Source: Alteromonas aestuariivivens (GTDB taxonomy: Bacteria; Pseudomonadota; Gammaproteobacteria; Enterobacterales; Alteromonadaceae). Taken from it: 64,000 nucleotides of DNA. Each line of letters begins with the position of its first letter. The stretch's first letter is position 1. Below the pieces are notes generated by a model that was not told where the DNA came from, did no database searches, and was given only the letters and a program-made list of their open reading frames with translations. Where the stretch lies: contig NZ_QRHA01000002.1 of NCBI RefSeq assembly GCF_003367475.1, positions 62,001 to 126,000 on the forward strand. Direction: 5' to 3'. Of the stretch, positions 36,918 to 44,958 are shown piece after piece. Made by a program: the position numbers and the translations under genes.

Positions 36918-37919
36918 ATGGCAACAATCAAAGACATAGCAAACGCTGCTGGCGTCTCTTTGGCAACGGTATCCAGAGTCATTAACAATGGGCCCAAAGT
37001 TGGCGAAGCTACCCGCCAGCGTATCAAAAAAATTATGCTGGAGATGGATTACCGGCCGAATGCTAACGCTCGGGCATTGGTGACCAAACGCAGTGCGTCG
37101 CTGGGTGTAGTGCTGGCGGAAATGCTGGACCCGTTCTTTGCTACGCTGGCCCACGGAATCGAAACCGTGACCCAGGAACGGAATGTTCAGATCCTGATGA
37201 GTTCCGGCTCCATTCGACGGGAAACAGAGCTTAAAGCGATTGAAACGCTGCTGGAGCACCGGGTTGAGGCTATGGTGGTGCACAGTAAAGCACTGGATGA
37301 TGCGACACTGATAGAATTTGCCCGTGAGGTACCCGGATTTGTGCTCATAAACCGCTATATAGAAGCAATCGGCAATCGTTGCGTATGGCTGGACAACGTG
37401 GCGGGCGGGCGCCTGATGGCGGATACCATGCTCCGGCAGGGGCACCGCAAGCTGGCAGTAATTACCAGCCGCTATCAGATAGATGATCCGGCACAGCGCC
37501 TGCAGGGTATTCGTGAAGCGCTGGCAGACGCAGGCATTGAGTTGCCTGAGAGTAATATTGAATACAGTACGCCCGATCACGCAGGCGGTGAAAGTGCCAT
37601 TCACAACCTGATGGCGCGAGGCGCGGAGTTTACCGGCGTACTGGCCTACAACGATGCCATGGCCTCCGGTGCTATGACCATGTTGTTTGACCACTATATC
37701 ACTGTGCCGGACAAGGTTTCGGTGATTGGTTTTGACGATGTGTTGCTGGCCCAGTATTGTCGGCCCAAGCTCACGACACTTCGCTACCCAATAGAGATGA
37801 TGGCAGCCAAAGCGGCGGAACTGGCTCTGGCATACGCTGAAGGCCAACAACCTGAAGCGGGAGTGACATTCAAATATACCCCAACGCTGGTTAAGCGTGA
37901 GTCAGTCAAGGCTGTGTAA
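36918..37919 (+). CDS. GalR-like transcriptional regulator 3 of the gal operon
   Basis: A 333-aa LacI-family repressor, start ATG 36918 after GAGAGG. The HTH is 'IKDIANAAGVSLATVSRVIN'; the core shows 'LAEMLDPFFATLAHGIETV', 'VLINRYIEAIGNRCVW', 'YNDAMASGAMTMLFD' and 'VIGFDDVLLAQYCRPKLTTLRYPIEMMA', which parallels E. coli GalR throughout. Divergent placement from galTK plus two palindromes between them makes it the likely repressor of the gal operon and of itself, with galactose as probable inducer. It also resembles the 28521 regulator closely, so cross-talk with PUL promoters is possible. Confidence 0.93.
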   Translation: MATIKDIANAAGVSLATVSRVINNGPKVGEATRQRIKKIMLEMDYRPNANARALVTKRSASLGVVLAEMLDPFFATLAHGIETVTQERNVQILMSSGSIRRETELKAIETLLEHRVEAMVVHSKALDDATLIEFAREVPGFVLINRYIEAIGNRCVWLDNVAGGRLMADTMLRQGHRKLAVITSRYQIDDPAQRLQGIREALADAGIELPESNIEYSTPDHAGGESAIHNLMARGAEFTGVLAYNDAMASGAMTMLFDHYITVPDKVSVIGFDDVLLAQYCRPKLTTLRYPIEMMAAKAAELALAYAEGQQPEAGVTFKYTPTLVKRESVKAV

Positions 37920-37980
37920 TTCGGCTAACCTGCCTCAAAGTAATTTGCCTTCAGGCAGAGAATCAACAAGGAAACCAAGG

Positions 37981-38658
37981 ATGACAACAGGTCGCGCAAT
38001 TACCAAGCAAACAAAAGCCATATTGTTTGACCATGACGGCACTTTAATTGACTCGGAAGCGGTACATTTTGGTCTCTGGAGCAAGATGTTGCAGCCTTAT
38101 GGTGTCGAGCTTTCAGAAGATTTTTACTGCCAGAGGATGGCGGGAGTGCCGGTCGAGCAGAACGCGTTGGACGTGGTTGAAAAATACGCTTTGAGTGTGG
38201 ATGCCAAAATTCTGGCCGCCAACAAATACCAGTTAACCCGGGATTATCTTCAGCGAAGTGCGTTTCCGCTCATGCCTTATGCAAAAGAGGCAATGCAACG
38301 GTGTTACGAGGCCGGATATGCACTCGCCATTGTGACCGGCGGTACTCGGGCAGCAGTGGAGAAAACCTTTGACGCTTACGAGGTACGGGAGATGTTTTCT
38401 TATAGTGTGGCGGTAGAGGAAGTGCTTCACAGTAAGCCAGCACCTGATTGCTATCTAAAAGCGGCGGAAGCTTTGGGCTTGGAACCGCACAATTGTGTGG
38501 CGGTAGAGGATACCAGCCATGGTATGCAGGCTGCTGTTCGGGCGGGGATCCCTTGCGTGGTGATCCCGACCAATCAGTCCCGCGAGCACGATTTTTCACC
38601 AGCGGCGGCTAAGTATGGTTCACTGGCAGAGTGGCTGGATTGTGAACTGGCTCGTTAA
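37981..38658 (+). CDS. HAD-superfamily phosphatase (beta-phosphoglucomutase-like)
   Basis: Cytosolic HAD-IA hydrolase, 225 aa from ATG 37981 after AAGGAAACCAAGG. Motif I is 'LFDHDGTLIDSE', with the nucleophile Asp and general acid Asp (D-x-D). Motif II is 'AIVTGGTR', motif III 'HSKPAPDCYLKAAEALGL', and motif IV 'VAVEDTSHGMQAA'. It groups with phosphoglycolate phosphatase / beta-phosphoglucomutase-like enzymes that act on small sugar phosphates. It lies 61 bp after the GalR-like gene and may clear sugar phosphates during galactose use; the actual substrate is unknown. Confidence 0.85.
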   Translation: MTTGRAITKQTKAILFDHDGTLIDSEAVHFGLWSKMLQPYGVELSEDFYCQRMAGVPVEQNALDVVEKYALSVDAKILAANKYQLTRDYLQRSAFPLMPYAKEAMQRCYEAGYALAIVTGGTRAAVEKTFDAYEVREMFSYSVAVEEVLHSKPAPDCYLKAAEALGLEPHNCVAVEDTSHGMQAAVRAGIPCVVIPTNQSREHDFSPAAAKYGSLAEWLDCELAR

Positions 38659-38745
38659 CAGGGCGTTTGTTGTCGTCAGAAAGCATTGAAATTCCTAAAG
38701 CAATAGCAAAAAATACCCCATACGTATAATTCTGGGGCGGGTCAT

Positions 38746-40041
38746 TTGAAGGTTATTCGCATTGTCTTGGGCATCAGCCTCTCGCTTCTGATTCTGAGCG
38801 CGATCACGCTGGTACTTGTGCTTGACCGCGCCCCTCTGGTGGTGACCCAGGCGTCGGATCAGGTTGATCAGGCTGACTCGGTGAATCGCCTTATTCCACA
38901 ACTTGAGCGAAGCCTGAAACAGCGTCACCAGTCTCAGCGTATCACCATAACCCAGGCCCAGTTTGATGGGCTGGTTGGATTCATTCAGCGGGCTTCGCCA
39001 AATTTTCGCGGCCGGGTCAATGTAACGCCTGTCGGCAGTACCTTTGCAGCAAGTGTGATGGTGTCTTTGTTTGGCATAGAGCGTTATGTCAACGTGGAAG
39101 CGCTGCTGTTACCCGATGAACGACTGAATATAGATTACCTGAAAATTGGTAGTATCCGTTTGCCCGGCTGGATGGCCGTAATGTTGGTGGAAAAAAGTGT
39201 CAACTGGTGGACACAGAGCGACATTGCCACCACTGCGCGTACTCACGTTACCCGGTTGGTTATGGAGGAGGGGCGAATGGTGATCCATCATCGCCCGATG
39301 GAAGGTTTCCTGCGCCAGCTTAATAAAGTCAAGTATGGGATAGGAGTGGAACAGGACGAGCAGTTACGAGAGCTAACGGCTTATTACCTGCGCTACGTGG
39401 CCTGGCAGGACATAACACTGAACAAAGAGCCTCAGCCATTTTTTGAATTTCTGCGTATAGCGATGAAGCGGGCTCAGCAGCGAAGCACGGAAGCGGATGC
39501 AGCGCTGCACAACGAAGCAGCCATTCTGGCGTTGGCGATTTTTATCGGCCACCACCGTATCGCCAATTTTGTCGGTGACGTACAGCCAGACGCCGATCAT
39601 GCCCTAAAACCTGCTGCCCCGGCGTTGTTGCGCGAGCGCAACGATCTGGCTCGTCATTTTATCATTTCTGCAGCGCTTAAGTTATTGAGTGAGCAGGGGG
39701 TATCGATGGCAATTGGCGAGTTTAAGGAATTGATGGACCGGGCGATGGGCGGCAGTGGTTACAGCTTTGTGGATCTGACTGCCGATATGGCCGGGATCGA
39801 GTTTGCCCGGGTGGCTACTGAGCCTTATCTGGCTGCCGAAGTCCAGGCGATGGTGGTAAATGCCGAAGATGAATCTGTGTTCATGCCGCCCATCGACAAT
39901 TTGCCCGAAGGTCTGAGCAAGGCGGAATTTGAAGCTGAATACCAAAAGGTTGACAGCGAGCGGTACCTGTCAGAGGTGAAAAAAGTGCGAGCCCGCCTTG
40001 ATGCACTGCCCCTGTACCAGTTGGGAAAAATGAATGATTAA
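38746..40041 (+). CDS. Membrane-anchored protein of unknown function
   Basis: A 431-aa product with one N-terminal hydrophobic helix (residues 3-25, 'VIRIVLGISLSLLILSAITLVLVL') and a large exported remainder without Cys pairs or catalytic motifs that I recognise. TTG at 38746 is the likely start, with GGGGCGGG upstream. The second half has 'ALAIFIGHHRIANFVGD' and 'LARHFIISAALKLLSEQGVSMAIGEFKELMDRAMGGSGYSF' (the latter in one run), suggesting a helical domain. It overlaps nothing but is only 15 bp ahead of the hydrolase at 40057, so the two are probably cotranscribed. Confidence 0.7.
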   Translation: MKVIRIVLGISLSLLILSAITLVLVLDRAPLVVTQASDQVDQADSVNRLIPQLERSLKQRHQSQRITITQAQFDGLVGFIQRASPNFRGRVNVTPVGSTFAASVMVSLFGIERYVNVEALLLPDERLNIDYLKIGSIRLPGWMAVMLVEKSVNWWTQSDIATTARTHVTRLVMEEGRMVIHHRPMEGFLRQLNKVKYGIGVEQDEQLRELTAYYLRYVAWQDITLNKEPQPFFEFLRIAMKRAQQRSTEADAALHNEAAILALAIFIGHHRIANFVGDVQPDADHALKPAAPALLRERNDLARHFIISAALKLLSEQGVSMAIGEFKELMDRAMGGSGYSFVDLTADMAGIEFARVATEPYLAAEVQAMVVNAEDESVFMPPIDNLPEGLSKAEFEAEYQKVDSERYLSEVKKVRARLDALPLYQLGKMND

Positions 40042-40056
40042 TCAGGAGTGCCCGGA

Positions 40057-40929
40057 TTGAAATGGAAAAATTGGCTTGCTGCCATCTTAGTGTGTTCGTA
40101 CCCGGCCGTCTGTATGGCAGAGCCGCCATTGCTAATGCTGGACAACGGCGAATACCAGGTTCCGGCTATTTATACACCGGCCTCAGCCACAGGTAGGGGG
40201 GCAGAAGCCGAAAAGCGGCCGGCAGTGGTGTTGTTACACGGTACCGCATCACACAAAAACGAAGTGGGTGATTTGTATCTGAAGCTTGCAGTGCGTCTTG
40301 CAAGCCAGGGTATAGCTTCGCTTCGAATTGATTTCGCCGGCACCGGTGACAGCCCGGTGGATTATCTTCAGTACGATCTTAACTCTGCAACGCGGGATGC
40401 GTTTATCGCCTACCAGTATCTGATTAAGCGGCCGGAGCTCGATGCTTCGCGAATTGGTGTGGTGGGCTTCAGCCAAGGCGGGCTTATCGCGCAGTTGCTG
40501 GTTGCCCAGGCTCCGGAAATTAAAACGCTGGTGGCCTGGTCTTCTGTCGCCGGAGACGGCAGCCAGGCTTTTGCGGGTATGTTTGATGCGCTTTATGCCG
40601 AGGCGAAAACCAACGGTTACGCGCACATGAAATTTGACTGGCGCAGCCCGTTGAAAGTGAACGTGAGCTGGTTTGAGCAGGCACTGCAACAGCGAGCCTT
40701 GAGTGAGCTGGCAAATTACAGCGGGCCGGTTCTCGCCGTGGCAGGCAGCTCAGACACGGTAGTAGACCCGTCTTCTGCACTGCGGCTGGTCGAATCGGCG
40801 GGTAGTGCGGACGGGAGGGCGGTGATCCTCAAAGGGGCTGATCATATCTTTAATGTCCTCACTCCGGGGGCTTCACAGCCTGACGCCCTGCTTACGATAA
40901 CCCAGCAGTGGCTCACTGAGCATCTTTAG
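40057..40929 (+). CDS. Exported alpha/beta hydrolase
   Basis: A 290-aa hydrolase with a signal peptide (MKWKNWLAAILVCSYPAVCMA). TTG 40057 is preferred because AGGAG lies eight bases before it; a GTG at 40048 is adjacent to that AGGAG. Motifs are the oxyanion 'VVLLHGTASHKNE', the nucleophile elbow 'GFSQGG', the Asp in 'AGSSDTVVDP', and the His in 'KGADHIF'. It belongs to the dienelactone-hydrolase/esterase group of periplasmic hydrolases; the substrate is unknown. Confidence 0.82.
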   Translation: MKWKNWLAAILVCSYPAVCMAEPPLLMLDNGEYQVPAIYTPASATGRGAEAEKRPAVVLLHGTASHKNEVGDLYLKLAVRLASQGIASLRIDFAGTGDSPVDYLQYDLNSATRDAFIAYQYLIKRPELDASRIGVVGFSQGGLIAQLLVAQAPEIKTLVAWSSVAGDGSQAFAGMFDALYAEAKTNGYAHMKFDWRSPLKVNVSWFEQALQQRALSELANYSGPVLAVAGSSDTVVDPSSALRLVESAGSADGRAVILKGADHIFNVLTPGASQPDALLTITQQWLTEHL

Positions 40930-40976
40930 GAATTCCCATATTGTGTTGATATAGCCTGCACTTTGGGAGTGGGCAT

Positions 40977-41004
40977 AAAAAAAGTGCAGCCAAAGCTGCA
41001 CTTT
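40977..41004 (-). terminator. Terminator of the cold-shock gene
   Basis: On the minus strand, AAAGTGCAGC and GCTGCACTTT pair across a four-base loop and run directly into a stretch of T. It sits 32 bp after the csp stop and may also stop the converging hydrolase transcript. Confidence 0.85.
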
Positions 41005-41035
41005 CTTAAATTCTTTGCCAGGTTGTTTACCGTTA

Positions 41036-41245
41036 TTAGATAACAACAACTTTGGCTGCTTGAGGGCCCTTTTGGCCTTGTTCAACTTCAAACTGAACGC
41101 GCTGGCCTTCTTTCAGGCTGCGGAAACCGTCAGACACAATAGCTCGGAAGTGAACAAACACGTCCTTGCTGCCGTCTTCTGGAGTAAGAAAACCATAGCC
41201 TTTATCTTCGTTGAACCACTTCACTGTACCTGTCACGTTTGACAT
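41036..41245 (-). CDS. Cold-shock domain protein (CspA family)
   Basis: A 69-aa single-stranded nucleic-acid-binding protein and RNA chaperone. RNP1 is '[11 protein letters not shown]' and RNP2 is 'DVFVHFRAI', both intact, on the five-strand OB fold. The start is ATG 41245 after AAGGTA. The upstream 150-250 bp to the next gene could hold the long leader usual for cold-inducible csp genes, but cold induction cannot be inferred from the protein. Confidence 0.95.
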   Translation of the reverse strand: MSNVTGTVKWFNEDKGYGFLTPEDGSKDVFVHFRAIVSDGFRSLKEGQRVQFEVEQGQKGPQAAKVVVI

Positions 41246-41499
41246 AAAAATACCTTATAAATAAATAAAATGTAGAAATATGACGATAATCGTCGCAGAC
41301 CTTGGCTTTACTTAATTGGAACGTGCTTATGAGGTAGAAGTCTGAAGCAGGATTGCCGGGCAATGGCTTAGTTTTACGATCACAAAAGCTTTTAACACAA
41401 TAAATAGAACTGACCAAAGGCCGGTGCGAAGTCTACCATGGGCCTTTAAAAATAGCGAACAATTTTTAAGCTTTCAAAGCGCGCTGGTGGTCTTCGATA

Positions 41500-41808
41500 T
41501 CACTGAAGCGCGGCTTTAAACTGGGCCAGCGTGGTCAGCATCAGTTCTATTTTTTTTACCAATGCCGGTAACGATTGTTTGGCGTCGGTATCGCTCATTT
41601 TCTGCAGCGACTGCCAATCCAGGGCAATTTCCTGAACATAGGGAGAAAACCGCCTGGACTGGGTGCGAAAGCCGCTGTCTTCACTAAAAACAGCCTGGAA
41701 CCTGCCTTGCTGGGATTGTTGCAGTTTGTCGAGTGACTGGTCTGCATCCAGGGCTTTGCGATACAGGGTTTGAATAGTTTCTTGCAACTGGGTATGAATG
41801 GCTTGCAT
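41500..41808 (-). CDS. Small helical protein of unknown function
   Basis: A 102-aa, Gln-rich, probably all-helical cytosolic protein read from ATG 41808 (MQAIHTQLQETIQTLYRKAL), chosen for its GGGAG ribosome site; a frame to 41901 overlaps the neighbouring promoter. I do not recognise a family. It is divergent from a YjfB-like motility gene with 107 bp between the starts, which may hint at a shared process. Confidence 0.6.
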   Translation of the reverse strand: MQAIHTQLQETIQTLYRKALDADQSLDKLQQSQQGRFQAVFSEDSGFRTQSRRFSPYVQEIALDWQSLQKMSDTDAKQSLPALVKKIELMLTTLAQFKAALQ

Positions 41809-41915
41809 GAGGCTCCCAAAAAAATTAAAGAAAACTGGCGAGAGGCCGATAACTCGAGGAAGTGGACAATTTTGCCCACTTTTTACTGTTGTCTCAAGCA
41901 ACTAAGGAAAATGGT

Positions 41916-42107
41916 ATGGATATTCAAGGTGCTGGCACCTCTGGAACGTCCGGTGCGTCACTTGAGTTGGCCTCTCTTAAGCTGGCAAAAGATCAGCAAA
42001 AACAAGAGGGAAAGGCGACGCTTCAGCTGCTGGAATCGGCTGCTGACGTACCAAAACCCGCATCCGCCAATCCGTCGATAGGTGCCAACGTCGATACCTA
42101 CGCATAA
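41916..42107 (+). CDS. YjfB-like putative motility protein
   Basis: A 63-aa peptide from ATG 41916 (MDIQGAGTSGTSGASLELAS), after AAGGAAAA. The pattern M-D-I, a central helix 'LKLAKDQQKQEGKATLQLLESA' in two parts, and the ending 'GANVDTYA' match the small YjfB family annotated as putative motility proteins; the biochemical role is not known. A longer frame from 41862 adds a tail unlike the family. Confidence 0.7.
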   Translation: MDIQGAGTSGTSGASLELASLKLAKDQQKQEGKATLQLLESAADVPKPASANPSIGANVDTYA

Positions 42108-42151
42108 TGGCAAACAGAACGGTGCAGTCTGGAGGCTGCAGCAGACTGGGG

Positions 42152-43177
42152 TTATGGATGCAGACGTAAGTCAACGGGCGTTTTGCCAGGCTGGCCACCA
42201 ATCTCTCTGACGAGTTTGGGAACCAGATACCCTGGCAGGCGCTTTATCAATTCCGCCATCAGTTCCCTTGCCTGCTGCTCCGGTACATCGAAATGGGCCG
42301 CACCTTGCACTTTATCGAGCAGGTGCAGGTAATAAGGCAGAACTCCCGCATCAAACACTGCTTCATTGAGTGCCACTTGTGCGTCAGCCGAATCATTTAT
42401 CCCTGCCAGCAATACAGCCTGATTCAGCAGAGTTACTCCCTGCTGGCGTAATTCCTCAAGTTTGTTCTTAAGCTGCGGGCTGACTTCGTTGGCATGGTTG
42501 ATATGCAGAACCAGAATTTTTTGCAGCGGTAACTTTGTGAACCAGCGGCTAAATGCACTGTCCAGTCGCTCGGGCAACACTACCGGTAAACGCGTGTGAA
42601 TGCGCAGTCGGCGAACATGGGGAATGGTGGCAATTTCGCTGCTTAACCAGGCCAGATGATCGTCTTTGGCCATTAAAGGGTCACCACCTGAGAAGATGAC
42701 TTCGTCGATTTCCGGTTGGGCGCGAATGTAGTCAATTGCCTCCTGCCACTGGGGTCGGCTTACCGCATTATCGGCATAAGGAAAGTGGCGGCGAAAACAG
42801 TAGCGGCAGTTCACCGCACAGCCACCTCTGACAATTAACAAAACACGGCTGCGGTATTTGTGGAGTATTCCGCGCCCGGCAGTTTCGTGCTCCTCAAGGG
42901 GGTCTGTTCCATAGCCTGGCAGGGCCAGAAACTCTTCCTGGCGCGGCATGACCTGCATCAGCAGAGGGTCGTTCCAGTTGCCTTTTTCCATCAGGCTGGC
43001 GAAGTGCCGTGGCACCCGCATCGGGAACAATCGCCGCGCTTTGCCATGCTGTCCGTAATGCCCGCTGTCCAGTTGTAAATAATCCAGCAACTTTACCGGG
43101 TCAGAAAAACTCGTTGCCAACTCTTTTTGCCAGTTATGCTCTACAGCAATCGGATTTTTAGGTATTATTTGCGCCAC
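42152..43177 (-). CDS. epmB: EF-P (R)-beta-lysylation protein EpmB
   Basis: Radical SAM lysine 2,3-aminomutase that makes (R)-beta-lysine for EF-P modification. The 341-aa product has the iron-sulfur motif C120-x3-C124-x2-C127 in '[17 protein letters not shown]', then '[14 protein letters not shown]' and '[14 protein letters not shown]'. GTG 43177 is the start, with AAAAGGTG upstream. It is divergent from efp (34 bp apart) and next to epmA, completing the EF-P modification set. Confidence 0.95.
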   Translation of the reverse strand: MAQIIPKNPIAVEHNWQKELATSFSDPVKLLDYLQLDSGHYGQHGKARRLFPMRVPRHFASLMEKGNWNDPLLMQVMPRQEEFLALPGYGTDPLEEHETAGRGILHKYRSRVLLIVRGGCAVNCRYCFRRHFPYADNAVSRPQWQEAIDYIRAQPEIDEVIFSGGDPLMAKDDHLAWLSSEIATIPHVRRLRIHTRLPVVLPERLDSAFSRWFTKLPLQKILVLHINHANEVSPQLKNKLEELRQQGVTLLNQAVLLAGINDSADAQVALNEAVFDAGVLPYYLHLLDKVQGAAHFDVPEQQARELMAELIKRLPGYLVPKLVREIGGQPGKTPVDLRLHP

Positions 43178-43211
43178 TTATATCTACACCTTTTCTAATG
43201 GCAGAGGAATT

Positions 43212-43781
43212 ATGGCTAATTTCAGCACTAACGAGTTCAAAGCTGGCCTCAAAATCATGCTCGATGGCGAGCCTTGCAACATTCTTGAAAACGAATACGT
43301 AAAGCCAGGTAAGGGGCAGGCCTTTAACCGGGTAAAAATCCGTAAACTGATTTCTGGCAAGGTGCTGGAAAAAACCTTCCGCTCAGGTGAGTCCTTCGAA
43401 GGCGCAGATGTATTGGATACTGAACTGGCCTACCTGTACTCAGACGGCGAATTCTACCACTTTATGAACAACGAAACATTCGAACAGATCGCTGCGGATG
43501 AAAAAGCTGTTGGTGACAACAAAAAGTGGCTGGTAGAGAACGACGAATGCACACTTACTCTGTGGAACGGCACTCCTATTACGGTAACGCCGCCAAACTT
43601 TGTTGAGCTTGAAATTACTGAAACCGACCCAGGCCTGAAAGGCGATACTGCCGGCACTGGTGGCAAGCCTGCAACTCTGACTACCGGAGCGGTGGTTAGG
43701 GTACCTTTGTTCGTGCAGACCGGTGAGGTAATCAAGGTAGACACCCGTACCGGTGAATACGTTTCACGGGTTCAGAAATAG
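43212..43781 (+). CDS. efp: Elongation factor P
   Basis: Translation factor that rescues ribosomes stalled at polyproline stretches. 189 aa, with three beta-barrel domains. Lys34, the residue beta-lysylated by EpmA, lies in '[11 protein letters not shown]'. The C-terminal domain shows the EF-P signature '[23 protein letters not shown]'. The start follows GAGGAATT. Confidence 0.98.
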   Translation: MANFSTNEFKAGLKIMLDGEPCNILENEYVKPGKGQAFNRVKIRKLISGKVLEKTFRSGESFEGADVLDTELAYLYSDGEFYHFMNNETFEQIAADEKAVGDNKKWLVENDECTLTLWNGTPITVTPPNFVELEITETDPGLKGDTAGTGGKPATLTTGAVVRVPLFVQTGEVIKVDTRTGEYVSRVQK

Positions 43782-43828
43782 TTTACTGCAAAGTCGCGGC
43801 AGTTTAACGCTGCCGCGTAGCCCTTCTT

Positions 43829-44797
43829 ATGAAAGAACTCTGGAAGCCCACCACCACCCATAACGGGCGTCAGGCCCGAGCATGGCTGTTGCGTACCATT
43901 CGGGAGTTCTTCTATCAGCGCCAGGTTCTGGAAGTCGATACCCCTATTTTGAGCCACGGTACGGTAACCGATGTGCATCTGGCGGCGTTCAGTTGCCGGT
44001 TTGATCACAGTGTCACTGGGGCTCCCCAAACCCTTTATCTGCAAACTTCACCCGAATACGCCATGAAGCGTTTGCTGTGTGCGCAAAGCGGGCCCATTTA
44101 TCAGATCATCAAGGCCTTTCGTCATGAAGGTGCCGGGCGTTGGCACAATCCGGAGTTTACCATGCTCGAATGGTACCGGCCCGGATTCGATCATCACCAG
44201 TTAATGGATGAAATGGACGCCCTACTGCAGGAAACCCTGAAAACATCGTCAGCGCAGCGATTCACCTATCAGGAGGTTTTTGTTCAGTATCTTAATCTGG
44301 ACCCACTCATTGCGACCGATGCCCAGGTTGCCCGATGTGTGGCAGAACAGGGTATTGATATGGTGGGCGAATTGCCAGACAGGGACAGTCAGCTTCAATT
44401 GTTGTTCTCAATTGCCATCGAGCCAAACATCGGCCAGCAAAACCCTTGTTTTGTCTATTCATTTCCTGCCAGTCAGGCGGCGCTTGCACGCCTCAACTCG
44501 CAAGACCCGCGGGTGGCTGACCGCTTTGAGGTTTATTTCAAGGGCGCGGAACTGGCCAACGGCTTTTACGAACTGGCCGAGCCAGGTGAACAGCGTCAGC
44601 GTTTTATGCAAGACAACGCTCTTCGTGCTCAACACGGACTACCTCAGTTACCGTTGGATGAACACTTCCTTGCTGCATTGGAATCCGGGTTGCCGGAATG
44701 CTCAGGGGTTGCGCTGGGTATTGACCGCCTCCTGATGCTCATGCTCGATGCTCAGCACATTGAGGAAGTTATCAACTTTCCTGTTCACAGAGCCTGA
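43829..44797 (+). CDS. epmA: EF-P--(R)-beta-lysine ligase EpmA
   Basis: Lysyl-tRNA synthetase paralogue that attaches beta-lysine to Lys34 of EF-P. The 322-aa product has class II motif 1 near 'LEVDTPILSHGTVTDVHLAAF', motif 2 'FRHEGAGRWHNPEFTMLEWYRP' read across residues 95-117, and motif 3 'SGLPECSGVALGIDRLLMLML'. It lacks the anticodon-binding N-terminal domain, as EpmA should. It lies 47 bp after efp. Confidence 0.96.
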   Translation: MKELWKPTTTHNGRQARAWLLRTIREFFYQRQVLEVDTPILSHGTVTDVHLAAFSCRFDHSVTGAPQTLYLQTSPEYAMKRLLCAQSGPIYQIIKAFRHEGAGRWHNPEFTMLEWYRPGFDHHQLMDEMDALLQETLKTSSAQRFTYQEVFVQYLNLDPLIATDAQVARCVAEQGIDMVGELPDRDSQLQLLFSIAIEPNIGQQNPCFVYSFPASQAALARLNSQDPRVADRFEVYFKGAELANGFYELAEPGEQRQRFMQDNALRAQHGLPQLPLDEHFLAALESGLPECSGVALGIDRLLMLMLDAQHIEEVINFPVHRA

Positions 44798-44908
44798 AAC
44801 TGAACCGCTGCCCCCGGTAATTGCGGTGGTAACAGTGGGTTAGGTCACTCGATAAACAGACACTGTCTGGCGATGAAACCGCATTGACAGATTATTCCAT
44901 TTGATTGA

Positions 44909-44929
44909 AAATGTTATAACATAACATTT
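44909..44929. promoter_or_regulatory. Zur box upstream of the zinc receptor
   Basis: A near-perfect 21-bp palindrome whose core is TGTTATAACATAACA, matching the gammaproteobacterial Zur pattern TGTTATANTATAACA with one change. It ends 30 bp before the receptor start, where a bound Zur repressor would block transcription when zinc is sufficient. Confidence 0.85.
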
Positions 44930-44958
44930 TTTGATTTCTCAAGAGATACCATTTAGCA

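Noticed and set aside
36849-37850. 333-aa minus-strand ORF
   Set aside because: Antisense shadow of the GalR-like gene at 36918; its composition is His/Cys/Gln-rich in the way of mirror frames.
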